Assembly (NCBI GenBank): GCA_963794955.1
Contig: CAWCGF010000002.1
Span: 1-64,000, forward strand
Reading direction: 5' to 3'
Source: JAFDVL01 sp963794955
Lineage (GTDB): Bacteria; Acidobacteriota; Blastocatellia; RBC074
Length of the DNA stretch: 64,000 nt
Within the stretch, counting starts at the first letter, position 1, and every line of letters begins with the position of its first letter. The notes under the pieces were generated by a model that saw nothing but the letters and a program-made list of their open reading frames with translations, did not search any database and had not been told where the DNA came from. Of the stretch, positions 17,562-26,847 are shown piece after piece. The translations under genes were made by a program, and so were the position numbers.

Positions 17562-20246
17562 ATGAAAAAATTGTTCCCATACTTACTCTCTCTCTGTCTT
17601 TGCCTCCCGTCATTTCCGTCCTTTGCTGACACTCGTCCCGCGCCGGAAGAGCGCGGTGTCAGTGGCTTAGCCCTTACCTTACGCCGCCTGCAAACGATTG
17701 CCAGTGTCTTGCATACCGCCGCGCATCCTGACGATGAAGCAACTGAAATGCTGGCCTATCTTTCTCGCAAAGAAGGAGCGCGAACCGCCTACCTTTCGCT
17801 GAATCGTGGCGAAGGCGGGCAAAATGGAATTGGGCCGGAGTTAGGAGAACATCTCGGCGTCATTCGTACCGAAGAGTTATTGGCCGCCCGCAAGCTCGAT
17901 GGAGGCGAGCAGTATTTTACTCGTGCCTTTGATTTTGGGTTTACGCGCTCGGTGGAAGAGACGTTACAAAAGTGGACTAAAGAAGAACTGCTCAATGATA
18001 TGGTGCGTGTGATTCGGATGATGCGTCCACTGATAGTCGTCAATGGGTGGTCAGGCACAAATCGTGACGGTCACGGTCAGCATCAGGTCGCAGGCTTACT
18101 GACGCCTGAAGCGATCAAAGCGGCGGCGGATCCGCAGCGTTTTCCTGAACAAATCTCCAGAGAAGGGTTGCAACCTTGGCAGGTGCTGAAAGTCTACAGC
18201 CGAAGTTTCGGTAATGCTGAAAAGGGGCCACGGGCGGAGTTTGATGTAGGCGTGTTCGATCCTGTGCTAGGACGTTCTTACAATGAGCTTGCTTCGGATG
18301 GGCGCAGCCGTCATCGCTCACAAGATTTCGGCATGATTCAATCGCGTGGTGCTCAGGTTCGCGTGTTCCCACGGCTCTCCAGCTTGGTAGAGGCACCGGA
18401 AAAAGAAACCACCTTATTTACGGGAATAGATACCTCAATCACGGGCATCGCCAAATTTGCCGGCAAGGACGGCGACCAAATGCTTCCCGCTTTGACGAAA
18501 ATCAAAGCCGTCGCCGCTCAAGCAATAGCTGAATTGCGCCTGGAACAACCGGGAGCTATCGCACCGCAGTTAGCCGCTGGCTTACGCGAAGTGCGTGCCT
18601 TGCGCACGACACTGAACAACCTTGACGCTATTACCAAAGCCACCGTTGACGGAATGCTCGCGCGCAAGGAGAAGGAATTCAACGATGCTTTGGTCAAAGC
18701 CAATGGTGTGATCGTGGATGCGCTAAGCAGCACGGAAATCGTCACACCTGGTGAAAATGTAGAGATTGCGGCGCACGTGTACATCGGCGCGGCTGCGGGC
18801 GAAAACGGAGCCAAAGCGGCTTCACCAAATGTCAAGCTGGCAACGCCTCCTGGCTGGCACAGCGAAACTATGCGCCCCGAACCGATGGTTATTGGTTCGG
18901 GTATGCCCTTTATGAGAGGACGCGAAACACCAGGTTTTGTCGCACGTTTTCGCGTGACGGTGCCTGACAACGCCCCGTCTACGCAACCGTATTGGCTGGC
19001 CAAACCACGGACCAAAGAGCAATTTGATTGGGACGACACATTGCCCCGCAACTTGCCGTTCGCGTCGGCTGTAGCGAACGCGCAAGTTGAATTGACGCTG
19101 AACGGTGAGCGGGTGGTTATTCAGCAACCGGTGGAATATCGCTTCGCCGATAAAACCTTTGGCGAAATCCGCCGCGAATTAAAAGTCGCGCCCGCCTTGA
19201 CGCTCACAGTACACCCATCGTTATTGGTGATTCCGGCAGCCAGTCAAAATCGCACGCGTGAGATTTCCGTGGAAGTTACAAACAACGCCAGCCGCAAGCT
19301 GGAAGGGACAATCAAGCTAATCGCGCCCGAAGGGTGGAAAGTCGAGACCGACAATCATGCGCTGGCCTTCACGCGCCAAAACGAAAAAACCGCGCGCAGT
19401 TTCAGAGTCACGCCTCCGGTTGGAGCCAATGGCAAGTTTGATCTGCAAGCCATCGCGGAGGCCAACGGCAAGAATTACGACAACGGCTACCAACTGATTT
19501 CGTATCCGCACATTGACACCCATTTCGTCTATCGTCCTGCCACAACCAAAGTTGAAGTCTTTGATGTGACCATCGCAAAAGGGCTGAAAGTTGGCTATGT
19601 GATGGGTAGTGGCGATGGCGGCATTGAGGCGTTGCAACAAATGGGCATGAACGTCAAAACCATTAACTCGGCTGAATTGGCCGCAGGCGATTTATCTGCC
19701 TACGATACGATTGTCCTTGGCATTCGCGTTTATGAAGTCAATGATGAGGTGATCGCCAATAACAAACGATTGTTGGAGTACGTCTCAAACGGCGGCACGT
19801 TGATTGTGCAATATAACAAGCAGGAATTCGCCAATGGCAACTTCGCACCATACCCGGTGAAGATGGCGGGCAACTTGCGCGTTACAGACGAAACCGCGCC
19901 CGTTACTATCCTGGAACCGAATCATTCCATCTTCAATTTCCCGAATAAAATTGGGGCGGCGGATTGGCAAGGCTGGGTGCAAGAACGGGGGCTGTATTTC
20001 CTGAGCGAATGGGATAAACAATTCGTGCCGCTGCTGTCGGCACCGGATGACACGGGCACCGCGCTGCAAGGAGGAGAGTTAATTGCGGACTACGGCAAGG
20101 GACAATATCTCTTCACGGGTTATGCCTGGTTCCGGCAATTCCCGGCGGGTGTGACCGGAGCATATCGCTTGTTCGCCAATATGGTGAGCCTTGGCAAGGC
20201 TAAAACAGCGCCCACCACGAAGAGCGTGTTGAGTAAAAAGAAATAG
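17562..20246 (+). CDS. Secreted PIG-L deacetylase with C-terminal amidotransferase-like domain
   Basis: This 894-residue protein has a signal peptide (LFPYLLSLCLCLPSFPSFA). A PIG-L/LmbE domain at about 45-270 carries the zinc motif AHPDDE and a later HGQHQ. A central beta-rich part with EISVEVTNNASRKLEG resembles the NEW3/NPCBM-associated fold. The C-terminal ~220 residues (VGYVMGSGDGGIEALQQMG ... YDTIVLGIRVYE ... GGTLIVQYN) resemble a glutamine-amidotransferase-like Rossmann fold. It probably deacetylates an N-acetyl sugar conjugate outside the cytoplasm. The 24 residues before the ATG at 17562 are not signal-like and are excluded. Confidence 0.88.
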   Translation: MKKLFPYLLSLCLCLPSFPSFADTRPAPEERGVSGLALTLRRLQTIASVLHTAAHPDDEATEMLAYLSRKEGARTAYLSLNRGEGGQNGIGPELGEHLGVIRTEELLAARKLDGGEQYFTRAFDFGFTRSVEETLQKWTKEELLNDMVRVIRMMRPLIVVNGWSGTNRDGHGQHQVAGLLTPEAIKAAADPQRFPEQISREGLQPWQVLKVYSRSFGNAEKGPRAEFDVGVFDPVLGRSYNELASDGRSRHRSQDFGMIQSRGAQVRVFPRLSSLVEAPEKETTLFTGIDTSITGIAKFAGKDGDQMLPALTKIKAVAAQAIAELRLEQPGAIAPQLAAGLREVRALRTTLNNLDAITKATVDGMLARKEKEFNDALVKANGVIVDALSSTEIVTPGENVEIAAHVYIGAAAGENGAKAASPNVKLATPPGWHSETMRPEPMVIGSGMPFMRGRETPGFVARFRVTVPDNAPSTQPYWLAKPRTKEQFDWDDTLPRNLPFASAVANAQVELTLNGERVVIQQPVEYRFADKTFGEIRRELKVAPALTLTVHPSLLVIPAASQNRTREISVEVTNNASRKLEGTIKLIAPEGWKVETDNHALAFTRQNEKTARSFRVTPPVGANGKFDLQAIAEANGKNYDNGYQLISYPHIDTHFVYRPATTKVEVFDVTIAKGLKVGYVMGSGDGGIEALQQMGMNVKTINSAELAAGDLSAYDTIVLGIRVYEVNDEVIANNKRLLEYVSNGGTLIVQYNKQEFANGNFAPYPVKMAGNLRVTDETAPVTILEPNHSIFNFPNKIGAADWQGWVQERGLYFLSEWDKQFVPLLSAPDDTGTALQGGELIADYGKGQYLFTGYAWFRQFPAGVTGAYRLFANMVSLGKAKTAPTTKSVLSKKK

Positions 20247-20274
20247 GTAATAGTCGGGACGTGCTTGGTAGCCT

Positions 20275-21693
20275 TTACAGAGCGGCAAAGACGACCGCTT
20301 CTTCATCAACACGTGCCTCAGTATAATCAAACGGCTCATTCGCCAAAACCGCGCGCGCGTTCACATGCCCTAGCAACGTTTCGAGGTACATGGCAAGAAG
20401 GTGCAACGCTTTGCGGCGTGCCTCGACATTAGGAGCCGCCAGGAATTCATCATACAACCGTTCATACGGCTCCCAATCCCGAAACATCAAATGCTTCATC
20501 GAACCATCACGGAAGGCCACCAGCTTTTCAATCAAATTACTGTCATAGCTTGCTTCGACATTAGTTTCGTAATGGCGCAACATTACGATCACGCTCCAGA
20601 GATCGGCCCGTAAGGCGCGCGATTGGTCGCGGAAGGTTTTGAAATCCGGAAAAATCCCATTGCCGGTCAAATTCGGATTGAACGCGTGGGCAATGCCAAT
20701 AATCGTTTGTTGCAAACAGTTTCTGAGCAAGCCGTGGGAGTTTTCGACTTTGGCGTAAATCGGTGGCGCTTGCCGCAATTGCACGAACCCAATCAATTCC
20801 TTGCCAAACACCTTATCTAATTCCATGCGCAAGCCATAGCTACAGCCATCAATGATGTCACGCTTTTCTTCCTCTAATTCATTCGAGGCCAATAAGTGAT
20901 TATCAATAAAATCCATCAACGAACGCAGTTCGGAGTAAATCAGCGAGAAGATCAGCAAGGAGCGTTTGAGCGGACGATCTGCGCGTAAATCCTCGCCAAT
21001 AAAATTGAGATACCGTAGGAGGCGAAACGCCTCCAAAAAAACCTGTGCCATCTGTTGACGCAATTCAGCCGGATGAATCCCTTTGATGATGGCCGTAATT
21101 TCTTGATGTTCGACGCGATCAAATTCCGGCTTAAATTTTTGCAGCAGCAGCGGCTCAATATGATGACAACGAGCCAATTCCCGGCTAATCAACTTGCCCA
21201 CACTGCTGAACGTCTGGAAGTTGACAAACGGCAGCGTCGTGATGCTTTCGAGGATGGGACGCAAATCAGCCAGCGACTCAATCAATAACGAAAGCGAGTC
21301 TTCCGGCGTCATCTGACTCGCCTGGCTTCGCTCAAGGCGCAACGTGCCGTCACTATGGACAAGCTCATTCTCAATATAGCTGCCGAAATAATCTGAATCC
21401 GTTCGTTCTAACGAAATGATTTCCGTACAGAGTTGGCTCATACGAAGGCTGACGCTGCGGACAATTTTCAATTCTTCGGAAAAGTCACGCCGCACGACTT
21501 CCCGCATCTCCAGTTCGGTAAACGGATGATTGCGAATCCGAAAGAAGCGATCAAAGCAGCGAATCCATACTTCCAACTCGAAAATCAGCGACCCTTTATT
21601 TTGCATGGCCATTTTCGCCAACCATTTTTGCAGTTGAACCTTATTGGCTTTGTTCACGGCAGCGGCGGCGCCCCTGGAATTCGTCGTAGTCAT
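20275..21693 (-). CDS. Large helical hypothetical protein
   Basis: The 472-residue protein is almost entirely alpha-helical, with no signal peptide, membrane segment or catalytic motif I can recognise. Charged and aromatic helices dominate (SLIFELEVWIRCFDRFFRIRNHPFTELEMREVVRRDF). A GTG at 21720 could extend it by 9 residues; neither start has a good ribosome binding site. The gene converges on the PIG-L gene with a 28-base gap. No function is proposed. Confidence 0.75.
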   Translation of the reverse strand: MTTTNSRGAAAAVNKANKVQLQKWLAKMAMQNKGSLIFELEVWIRCFDRFFRIRNHPFTELEMREVVRRDFSEELKIVRSVSLRMSQLCTEIISLERTDSDYFGSYIENELVHSDGTLRLERSQASQMTPEDSLSLLIESLADLRPILESITTLPFVNFQTFSSVGKLISRELARCHHIEPLLLQKFKPEFDRVEHQEITAIIKGIHPAELRQQMAQVFLEAFRLLRYLNFIGEDLRADRPLKRSLLIFSLIYSELRSLMDFIDNHLLASNELEEEKRDIIDGCSYGLRMELDKVFGKELIGFVQLRQAPPIYAKVENSHGLLRNCLQQTIIGIAHAFNPNLTGNGIFPDFKTFRDQSRALRADLWSVIVMLRHYETNVEASYDSNLIEKLVAFRDGSMKHLMFRDWEPYERLYDEFLAAPNVEARRKALHLLAMYLETLLGHVNARAVLANEPFDYTEARVDEEAVVFAAL

Positions 21694-21928
21694 TGATGAA
21701 TTGAACACAACAGTAAGCACAGTTTTCTAAGCCTTCACGAAAGCAACCGAGGGACACAATACTCGCCACACGAACTTTTCGTTCGCGGTCAGCGAGCGGA
21801 GCAAATTGAGGCGGTTGTTGCGAGGAGCAAGGCTTGCGGGGTAAGCCTGGTGGCACAAATCTCAACGGGCATTGAAAGATGATTTAATGCTTATTCAATG
21901 ACAAGCAAAAGCCAACTTTGTGGCAGGC

Positions 21929-22150
21929 TTAGCCGCCTCCGACAAATTGTACGATTTCCAACCGGTCGCCCGCTTGCAACCGTGTTTCAGGCCACAAGGA
22001 ACGGGCGAGGATTAAGAGGTTATGCTCAACCGCCAACCGTTGTGGAACCAAGTCCCATTGTGACAGCAACTCGGTTACGGTCAGCCCTGAATGGACGAAC
22101 TGTTGTTCTCCATTCACAACAATTTGAATCTGTGTTTCTGCTTTTTCCAT
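21929..22150 (-). CDS. thiS: Sulfur carrier protein ThiS
   Basis: The 73-residue ubiquitin-like protein has IQIVVNGEQQFV at the start, LTVTELLSQW in the helix and the C-terminal VQFVGGG, whose terminal Gly-Gly becomes thiocarboxylated and donates sulfur for the thiazole ring of thiamine. ThiG and ThiF are not nearby. It follows a secreted-type hypothetical gene by 10 bases on the same strand. Confidence 0.9.
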   Translation of the reverse strand: MEKAETQIQIVVNGEQQFVHSGLTVTELLSQWDLVPQRLAVEHNLLILARSLWPETRLQAGDRLEIVQFVGGG

Positions 22151-22160
22151 TCGTTTCTAC

Positions 22161-22997
22161 TCACTTTTGCGAAATCATGTATTTCAATTCCGTGTCCTGT
22201 CCGTTGGCGGCGGTGGCTTTGAGAATCAAGGCCGCCGCCCCAGCAGTGAAGATGGGAATTTTGATATTAAAACTCACCAAACCTTGCCCATCCGTGGCGG
22301 ATTTCCAGGATTGCGGTTTGATTTTGGTGCCTAACACCTGCAATTGCACACTAGCTCCTGGCGAGGGTTGATGCCCTCCCAAAAAAACTGCTACGCGCAC
22401 CGTGACCTCATCCCCTGCCCGAAACTTTGAGGGATATAATAACTCCATCCGAGGCTGTTCTGCGTGACTGGCATTTTGCAAATAGCCGGTAATGATTTGA
22501 TCGAAACCGATTGTATCCCGATGCCCCATATTCGGGGGAACGCGTGAGACTGATACTCCCGGCTTGCTTGAACCCAAAGGAGAAGCCGTTGCTGCGACTC
22601 GTTGCGTTTCCTTGGGACTTGCATCTTTGTCCGACGGTTCTGTCAGGCGATTCGCCCGCGCGCGTCCCGGCACAGCGGCAGCGGCGCTGGCTTCAGGTTG
22701 CCCTTTCCCTTTTTGCTCCCCATAGTGGCGGCTTAATTCCACTAGCTTATCGCTTTTCCCAGCTTGGATGGCAGCCACCAAGATTTGATGTTGCCGCGTG
22801 AGAAGTTGCGATACCGCTGCCTCATCCACCGTTCCATCTTGAATCAAATTGCTATACGGAGTTCGCTTCGCCGCCAGAATCGTTCCGGCACGATAGACCA
22901 GAGAAAGAATAATGGGACTGTGGATGCCTTTATCTTCCGTTTGTACGTGGAAAAGAATTCCCCCGTAGGACACATCCGTATTGTATCCGGTCAGCAT
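22161..22997 (-). CDS. Hypothetical protein with C-terminal Ig-like domain
   Basis: The 278-residue protein has an N-terminal ~90-residue domain (TGYNTDVSYGGILFHVQTEDKG, LILSLVYRAGTI-like strands) and a low-complexity Ala/Ser/Pro linker at about 95-150. The C-terminal beta domain (GDEVTVRVAVFLGG ... GASVQLQVLG ... GLVSFNIKIPIF) looks like a big_1/Ig-type fold. I recall similar proteins in acidobacterial genomes, but no function is known to me. There is no signal peptide. thiS starts 10 bases downstream. Confidence 0.75.
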   Translation of the reverse strand: MLTGYNTDVSYGGILFHVQTEDKGIHSPIILSLVYRAGTILAAKRTPYSNLIQDGTVDEAAVSQLLTRQHQILVAAIQAGKSDKLVELSRHYGEQKGKGQPEASAAAAVPGRARANRLTEPSDKDASPKETQRVAATASPLGSSKPGVSVSRVPPNMGHRDTIGFDQIITGYLQNASHAEQPRMELLYPSKFRAGDEVTVRVAVFLGGHQPSPGASVQLQVLGTKIKPQSWKSATDGQGLVSFNIKIPIFTAGAAALILKATAANGQDTELKYMISQK

Positions 22998-23196
22998 TTC
23001 AGAACCTCAAACAAGCTTTACAATAATGGGTTGTTAGGAGCATCTTACCGAGAGGGGAAACCAATGGCAATCTAACATAAATGAAACGTGTTTCCCAAAC
23101 AGATATTTCACCGACAAAGAACCATCATTTCCTTGACATCAATTTGTCGAAAGCTGAGAATTCTGACGTTGTTTTGTCATTACTTATCAACAAACT

Positions 23197-23409
23197 ATGA
23201 GCAATCAAGAAATCAATTTGACTCGTTTTTTTGCCTGGGCCAGAGCGCGCGCGTTAACCGAATTGGAAACCCGGCTAACCGCTAATCCCCAGCTTGATCC
23301 GAACTGGACGTTTTCCGACATCATGCAGGACTTGCTAACCGAGTATCGGCGGCTGCCAATGACCCAGGAGGCGCAACCAGCCACGGAGCCTCCCCCCTTC
23401 CCCGGCTAG
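23197..23409 (+). CDS. Small hypothetical protein
   Basis: This 70-residue acidic and helical peptide (EINLTRFFAWARARALTELE ... MQDLLTEYRRL) ends in a Pro-rich tail. There is no recognisable family and only a weak ribosome binding site. It is followed after 70 bases by another small gene on the same strand. It is kept because codon use looks normal and no opposite gene explains the frame. Confidence 0.5.
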   Translation: MSNQEINLTRFFAWARARALTELETRLTANPQLDPNWTFSDIMQDLLTEYRRLPMTQEAQPATEPPPFPG

Positions 23410-23479
23410 ACACTACCGTATCGCTGTGGCAGAATGCTAATTTCCGTTATCACATCAATTTCAGGAGCTACATCATTAC

Positions 23480-23707
23480 ATGAGTGAAAACACAACGACC
23501 GAAACCACCAACCCAGAAGTAACACCCGCCGCCGAAGCGCAGGAAGAATTGTCGTATCACGCCGTCGAAAAAGAAGGCAAAGTGACCGCGATTTGGGAAA
23601 TGCGCGGACGCAAACATGTCCGTACAATTGATCCGCGGAGCCTCGAAGGCAAACATCTTCTCGGCCATCCCGAACCGGGCGAGACTACCCAAAATGCGGC
23701 GGCGTAA
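23480..23707 (+). CDS. Small hypothetical protein
   Basis: The 75-residue protein has an acidic, Thr/Glu-rich N-terminus and a compact C-terminal half (YHAVEKEGKVTAIWEMRGRK). CAGGAG lies 12 bases before the ATG. No family is recognised. It precedes the SbcC-like ATPase by less than 100 bases and could be co-transcribed with it. Confidence 0.55.
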   Translation: MSENTTTETTNPEVTPAAEAQEELSYHAVEKEGKVTAIWEMRGRKHVRTIDPRSLEGKHLLGHPEPGETTQNAAA

Positions 23708-23799
23708 GTCATTGGGTTAAGTGAGTGGTGGCTGGCGGTTGCGCTTTCCGCCGCTCACTGAAGTCTGATTATCAGCTCTCATCCTCCCAGCCCCTAGCC

Positions 23800-26700
23800 T
23801 TGCAAATCACCAAAGTCGAAATTAAGAACATCAAAAACCACACCGAAGCGGTGTTCGAGTTTAATCCGGGTGTCACGGCGATTTGCGGGCCGAATGGTGC
23901 GGGCAAAACTACCATTATCGAAGCTATTGCCTGGGCGCTATTCGATCATCTGGAATATAACCGCGACGACTTCGTACGACGCGGTGCTAAACGCGGGCAG
24001 GTAGACATCAGCTTCCGCTCGAATCTCGACGACCGCGAATATCTCGTACACCGGGATACCGGGGGTAGCTACTACGTCTTTGATATAGATACCAAAGTTA
24101 AATTAGTCGAGCAGAAAAATCAGGTGGTGGGCTGGCTCAAACAACATATCGGCGTGGAGCCGACAACGGACTTGGCAACGCTTTTCAAAACTACGATTGG
24201 CGTTCCGCAGGGCACGTTCACTTCAGATTTCTCACAGCCCCCAGGTCAGCGCAAGAAAATCTTCGATCAGATTTTGCAGGTCGAAGAATATCGGCAGGCT
24301 TCCGACAATCTCAAAGACACACAGAAGCACCTGCTCGCCCGTATCACCGAAACAGATCGCAAAATCGCCGAGGCAGAAGGCGAGTTGAAAGCTTACGACG
24401 AACTTAAGCAACAAAATGACGAAGCAGTAACCAAACTCCAAGCCTTCGAGCAGCAACTTGTGCGTGCGACCCAAGAACGCAATCAAGCCGAACAACGCGC
24501 CCAACAATATGCAGAACTGGCTGAGCAGATCACGAAGCAACGGGGGGTGGTCGAGCGCACAAATATCAAACTTCAACTCACCCGTGGTAATCTCTCGACC
24601 GCGCAGGAAGCCGCCGTGCAAGCGCGTCAGGCGGCAGAGATAGTCAATCGCTCGCGCCCTGGTTTTGAGCAATACCAGTCCGCTTCCCAACATCTGACCG
24701 AATTGGAAAAGCAACGCACTACGCGGGATCGGTTGCGGATGCAGGCCAACAAGCTGGAGCAGGAAGTAGTCACCGCCAAAGTCCAAAGTGAAAGCGCCAA
24801 AGAACGACTCGCCGAAGTTCAGCAGGCGAAGGCTGAATTGACTGATTTGGCTACGCAAATGCAAACCCAGGTAACGCTGGAAAAACGATTGGCTGAACTC
24901 CGCGAAAATCGTGGACAAGCGCAAGGGCTGCAACATTCGGCAGACGCCTTGGAGCAGGAATTGGAACGACTGCGCAAACGCTTTGCCGAGTTAAAAACGC
25001 AACTGAAAGAAGCAGAAACCTACCGCCACGAAGCCGAACAAATTGACGCCCTCGAAATCCAGTTTCGCACCTTAAACGAACAATTGACGCAGCAGGAAGT
25101 CGCTCGTCAGAGCACCCAAATCAAACGCGAGCAACTCGCCCAGGCCAACCACGAATTGACGCGTTTGCAAGCTGAGCAAACCAAGCTGACCAATGAAATC
25201 GCGCGCCTGCAACCGCTCGTCAAACAAGCCGCTCAACTCTCGGTCATCGAAAGCGAATTGCAAACGCAGATGCAACGGCTCGCCACTCTGCGCGCCGAAA
25301 CCGCCCGCGACGCAGAAATGATTACTGCGTTGGAAAGCGGCGGCGTTTGCCCGTTGCTGACCGAAAAATGCTTGAATCTTAAGCCGGGCGAATCACTCGA
25401 CAAACGCTTCAAAACTGGTCTGGAAACGCGCCGGAAAGAAATCGCACAACTGGAAAAAACTACGGTCAAGCTCGCGGCTGAGGGGAAAACCCTGCGCACA
25501 GCAGAAGCCGAATCCAAGCGGTTGCCGAAGCTACAGGAAGACTTGCAGGCGCTCCTGGCCCGCAGCCAAAGTCAGCAAGCCTTGGTAAGCAAACTCGCCG
25601 CTGTGCCTGGGCTGCCAGCTGCTACCGCGGCGTTGACCAAAGACCTAGTGCAACAGCGACAGATGCTCGAAGCCCAACTGCGACAGGCACGAGAAGCTCA
25701 AACCAAGCTCAGGCAAGCCGAAGTGTTGCAGCGCGAATATCAAAACATCAAAGCCGAGGGCGAACAGAAACGAAGTGATCGTGAGGCGCTAAATCAGAAG
25801 TTAGCGACCTTGCAAAACATCACGGCTCAACTTGCTGACACCGAAGCTCAGTTGCAGGCGCTCAACGATCCGCGGAGCCGAGCGGCGATGCTCAATCAAA
25901 TCATCAAACGGGAAGCCGAGTGGCAACAAGCACAGCAAAAAGCTGAGCGACAAACGCAAACCATTACGACTCAATTCAATCAACTCCATCAGGAGCTACA
26001 AGTCTTTGCAGCACTCGAGGTCGCGCTTGGGGAAGCTGCCGCGACGCGCACATCCACTGAGCCAGCGTATCAAGCGTACATTGCCAATGAGAAAATCGCC
26101 TCCACGCTGGTGGCGCGCGAAGCCGAAGCCAAATCCTTAGCCGATGAATTGCAGGTTACTGAATCCACCCTGAATGCCGAAACCGCCCAGCTTGTCGCCT
26201 GGGAAGAAAAATATGACGTTGATGAGCACAGCCGCATTTTTGCGGTGTTCAATCAATTGCGCGAACGTATCACACAACTCACCACGCAACTCGAACATGT
26301 GCGCGAGCAACACGAAAAGCTTCAGCTTCAATTGACCTATTTGGATGAAGTGCGCGCGAGGATGCGGCAGGATGTAGCCGCCAACGACCGACTTACGTCT
26401 TTGCGCGAAACCACCGAGTTTATCCGCGACACGTTACAAAAAGCCGCGCCCTACATTACTGAAGCCTATCTGCACTCGGTTTCAATTGAAGCCAATCAGT
26501 TCTACCGAGAGATTACAGGTCGTTATGACGTTTCGCTCAAATGGAGCAACGATTATGAAATCACGTTGGAAGAGCGCGGCTTTTCCCGTCCGTTTACTAA
26601 TCTATCTGGCGGCGAGCAGATGGCAGCGGCATTGTCCGTCCGCTTAGCCTTGCTCAAAGAGTTTTCCGACCATCTCAGTCTGGCATTTTTTGATGAACCA

Positions 26701-26847
26701 ACCACGAATATGGACGAAGACCGACGCCGTAATTTAGCCCAACAAATCGGGCGCATAACGGGCTTCCGCCAATTGTTCGTCATTAGCCACGACGACAGTT
26801 TTGAAAACTTCACCGATCAGGTTGTCACGCTCGGAGAACGGGGATGA
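23800..26847 (+). CDS. SbcC/Rad50-like SMC-family ATPase
   Basis: The protein has about 1015 residues. The N-terminal half-ATPase holds Walker A GPNGAGKT at about 30-37. About 700 residues of coiled coil follow, and a C-terminal half-ATPase has the signature LSGGEQMAAALSVRLALL and Walker B LAFFDEPTTNMD. SbcC/Rad50 proteins bridge DNA ends with the SbcD/Mre11 nuclease, but no SbcD gene is in this window. The hook region has two Cys spaced C-x6-C (25348 and 25369) instead of CxxC. Family members normally start right before the first strand, so I favour the TTG at 23800; a GTG at 23725 would add 25 unlikely residues. The MFS gene overlaps the stop by four bases. Confidence 0.88.
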   Translation: MQITKVEIKNIKNHTEAVFEFNPGVTAICGPNGAGKTTIIEAIAWALFDHLEYNRDDFVRRGAKRGQVDISFRSNLDDREYLVHRDTGGSYYVFDIDTKVKLVEQKNQVVGWLKQHIGVEPTTDLATLFKTTIGVPQGTFTSDFSQPPGQRKKIFDQILQVEEYRQASDNLKDTQKHLLARITETDRKIAEAEGELKAYDELKQQNDEAVTKLQAFEQQLVRATQERNQAEQRAQQYAELAEQITKQRGVVERTNIKLQLTRGNLSTAQEAAVQARQAAEIVNRSRPGFEQYQSASQHLTELEKQRTTRDRLRMQANKLEQEVVTAKVQSESAKERLAEVQQAKAELTDLATQMQTQVTLEKRLAELRENRGQAQGLQHSADALEQELERLRKRFAELKTQLKEAETYRHEAEQIDALEIQFRTLNEQLTQQEVARQSTQIKREQLAQANHELTRLQAEQTKLTNEIARLQPLVKQAAQLSVIESELQTQMQRLATLRAETARDAEMITALESGGVCPLLTEKCLNLKPGESLDKRFKTGLETRRKEIAQLEKTTVKLAAEGKTLRTAEAESKRLPKLQEDLQALLARSQSQQALVSKLAAVPGLPAATAALTKDLVQQRQMLEAQLRQAREAQTKLRQAEVLQREYQNIKAEGEQKRSDREALNQKLATLQNITAQLADTEAQLQALNDPRSRAAMLNQIIKREAEWQQAQQKAERQTQTITTQFNQLHQELQVFAALEVALGEAAATRTSTEPAYQAYIANEKIASTLVAREAEAKSLADELQVTESTLNAETAQLVAWEEKYDVDEHSRIFAVFNQLRERITQLTTQLEHVREQHEKLQLQLTYLDEVRARMRQDVAANDRLTSLRETTEFIRDTLQKAAPYITEAYLHSVSIEANQFYREITGRYDVSLKWSNDYEITLEERGFSRPFTNLSGGEQMAAALSVRLALLKEFSDHLSLAFFDEPTTNMDEDRRRNLAQQIGRITGFRQLFVISHDDSFENFTDQVVTLGERG

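Noticed and set aside
24232..24936. 234-residue open frame opposite the SbcC-like gene
   Set aside because: The Leu-rich product is the mirror of coiled-coil codons; no start signal or family.
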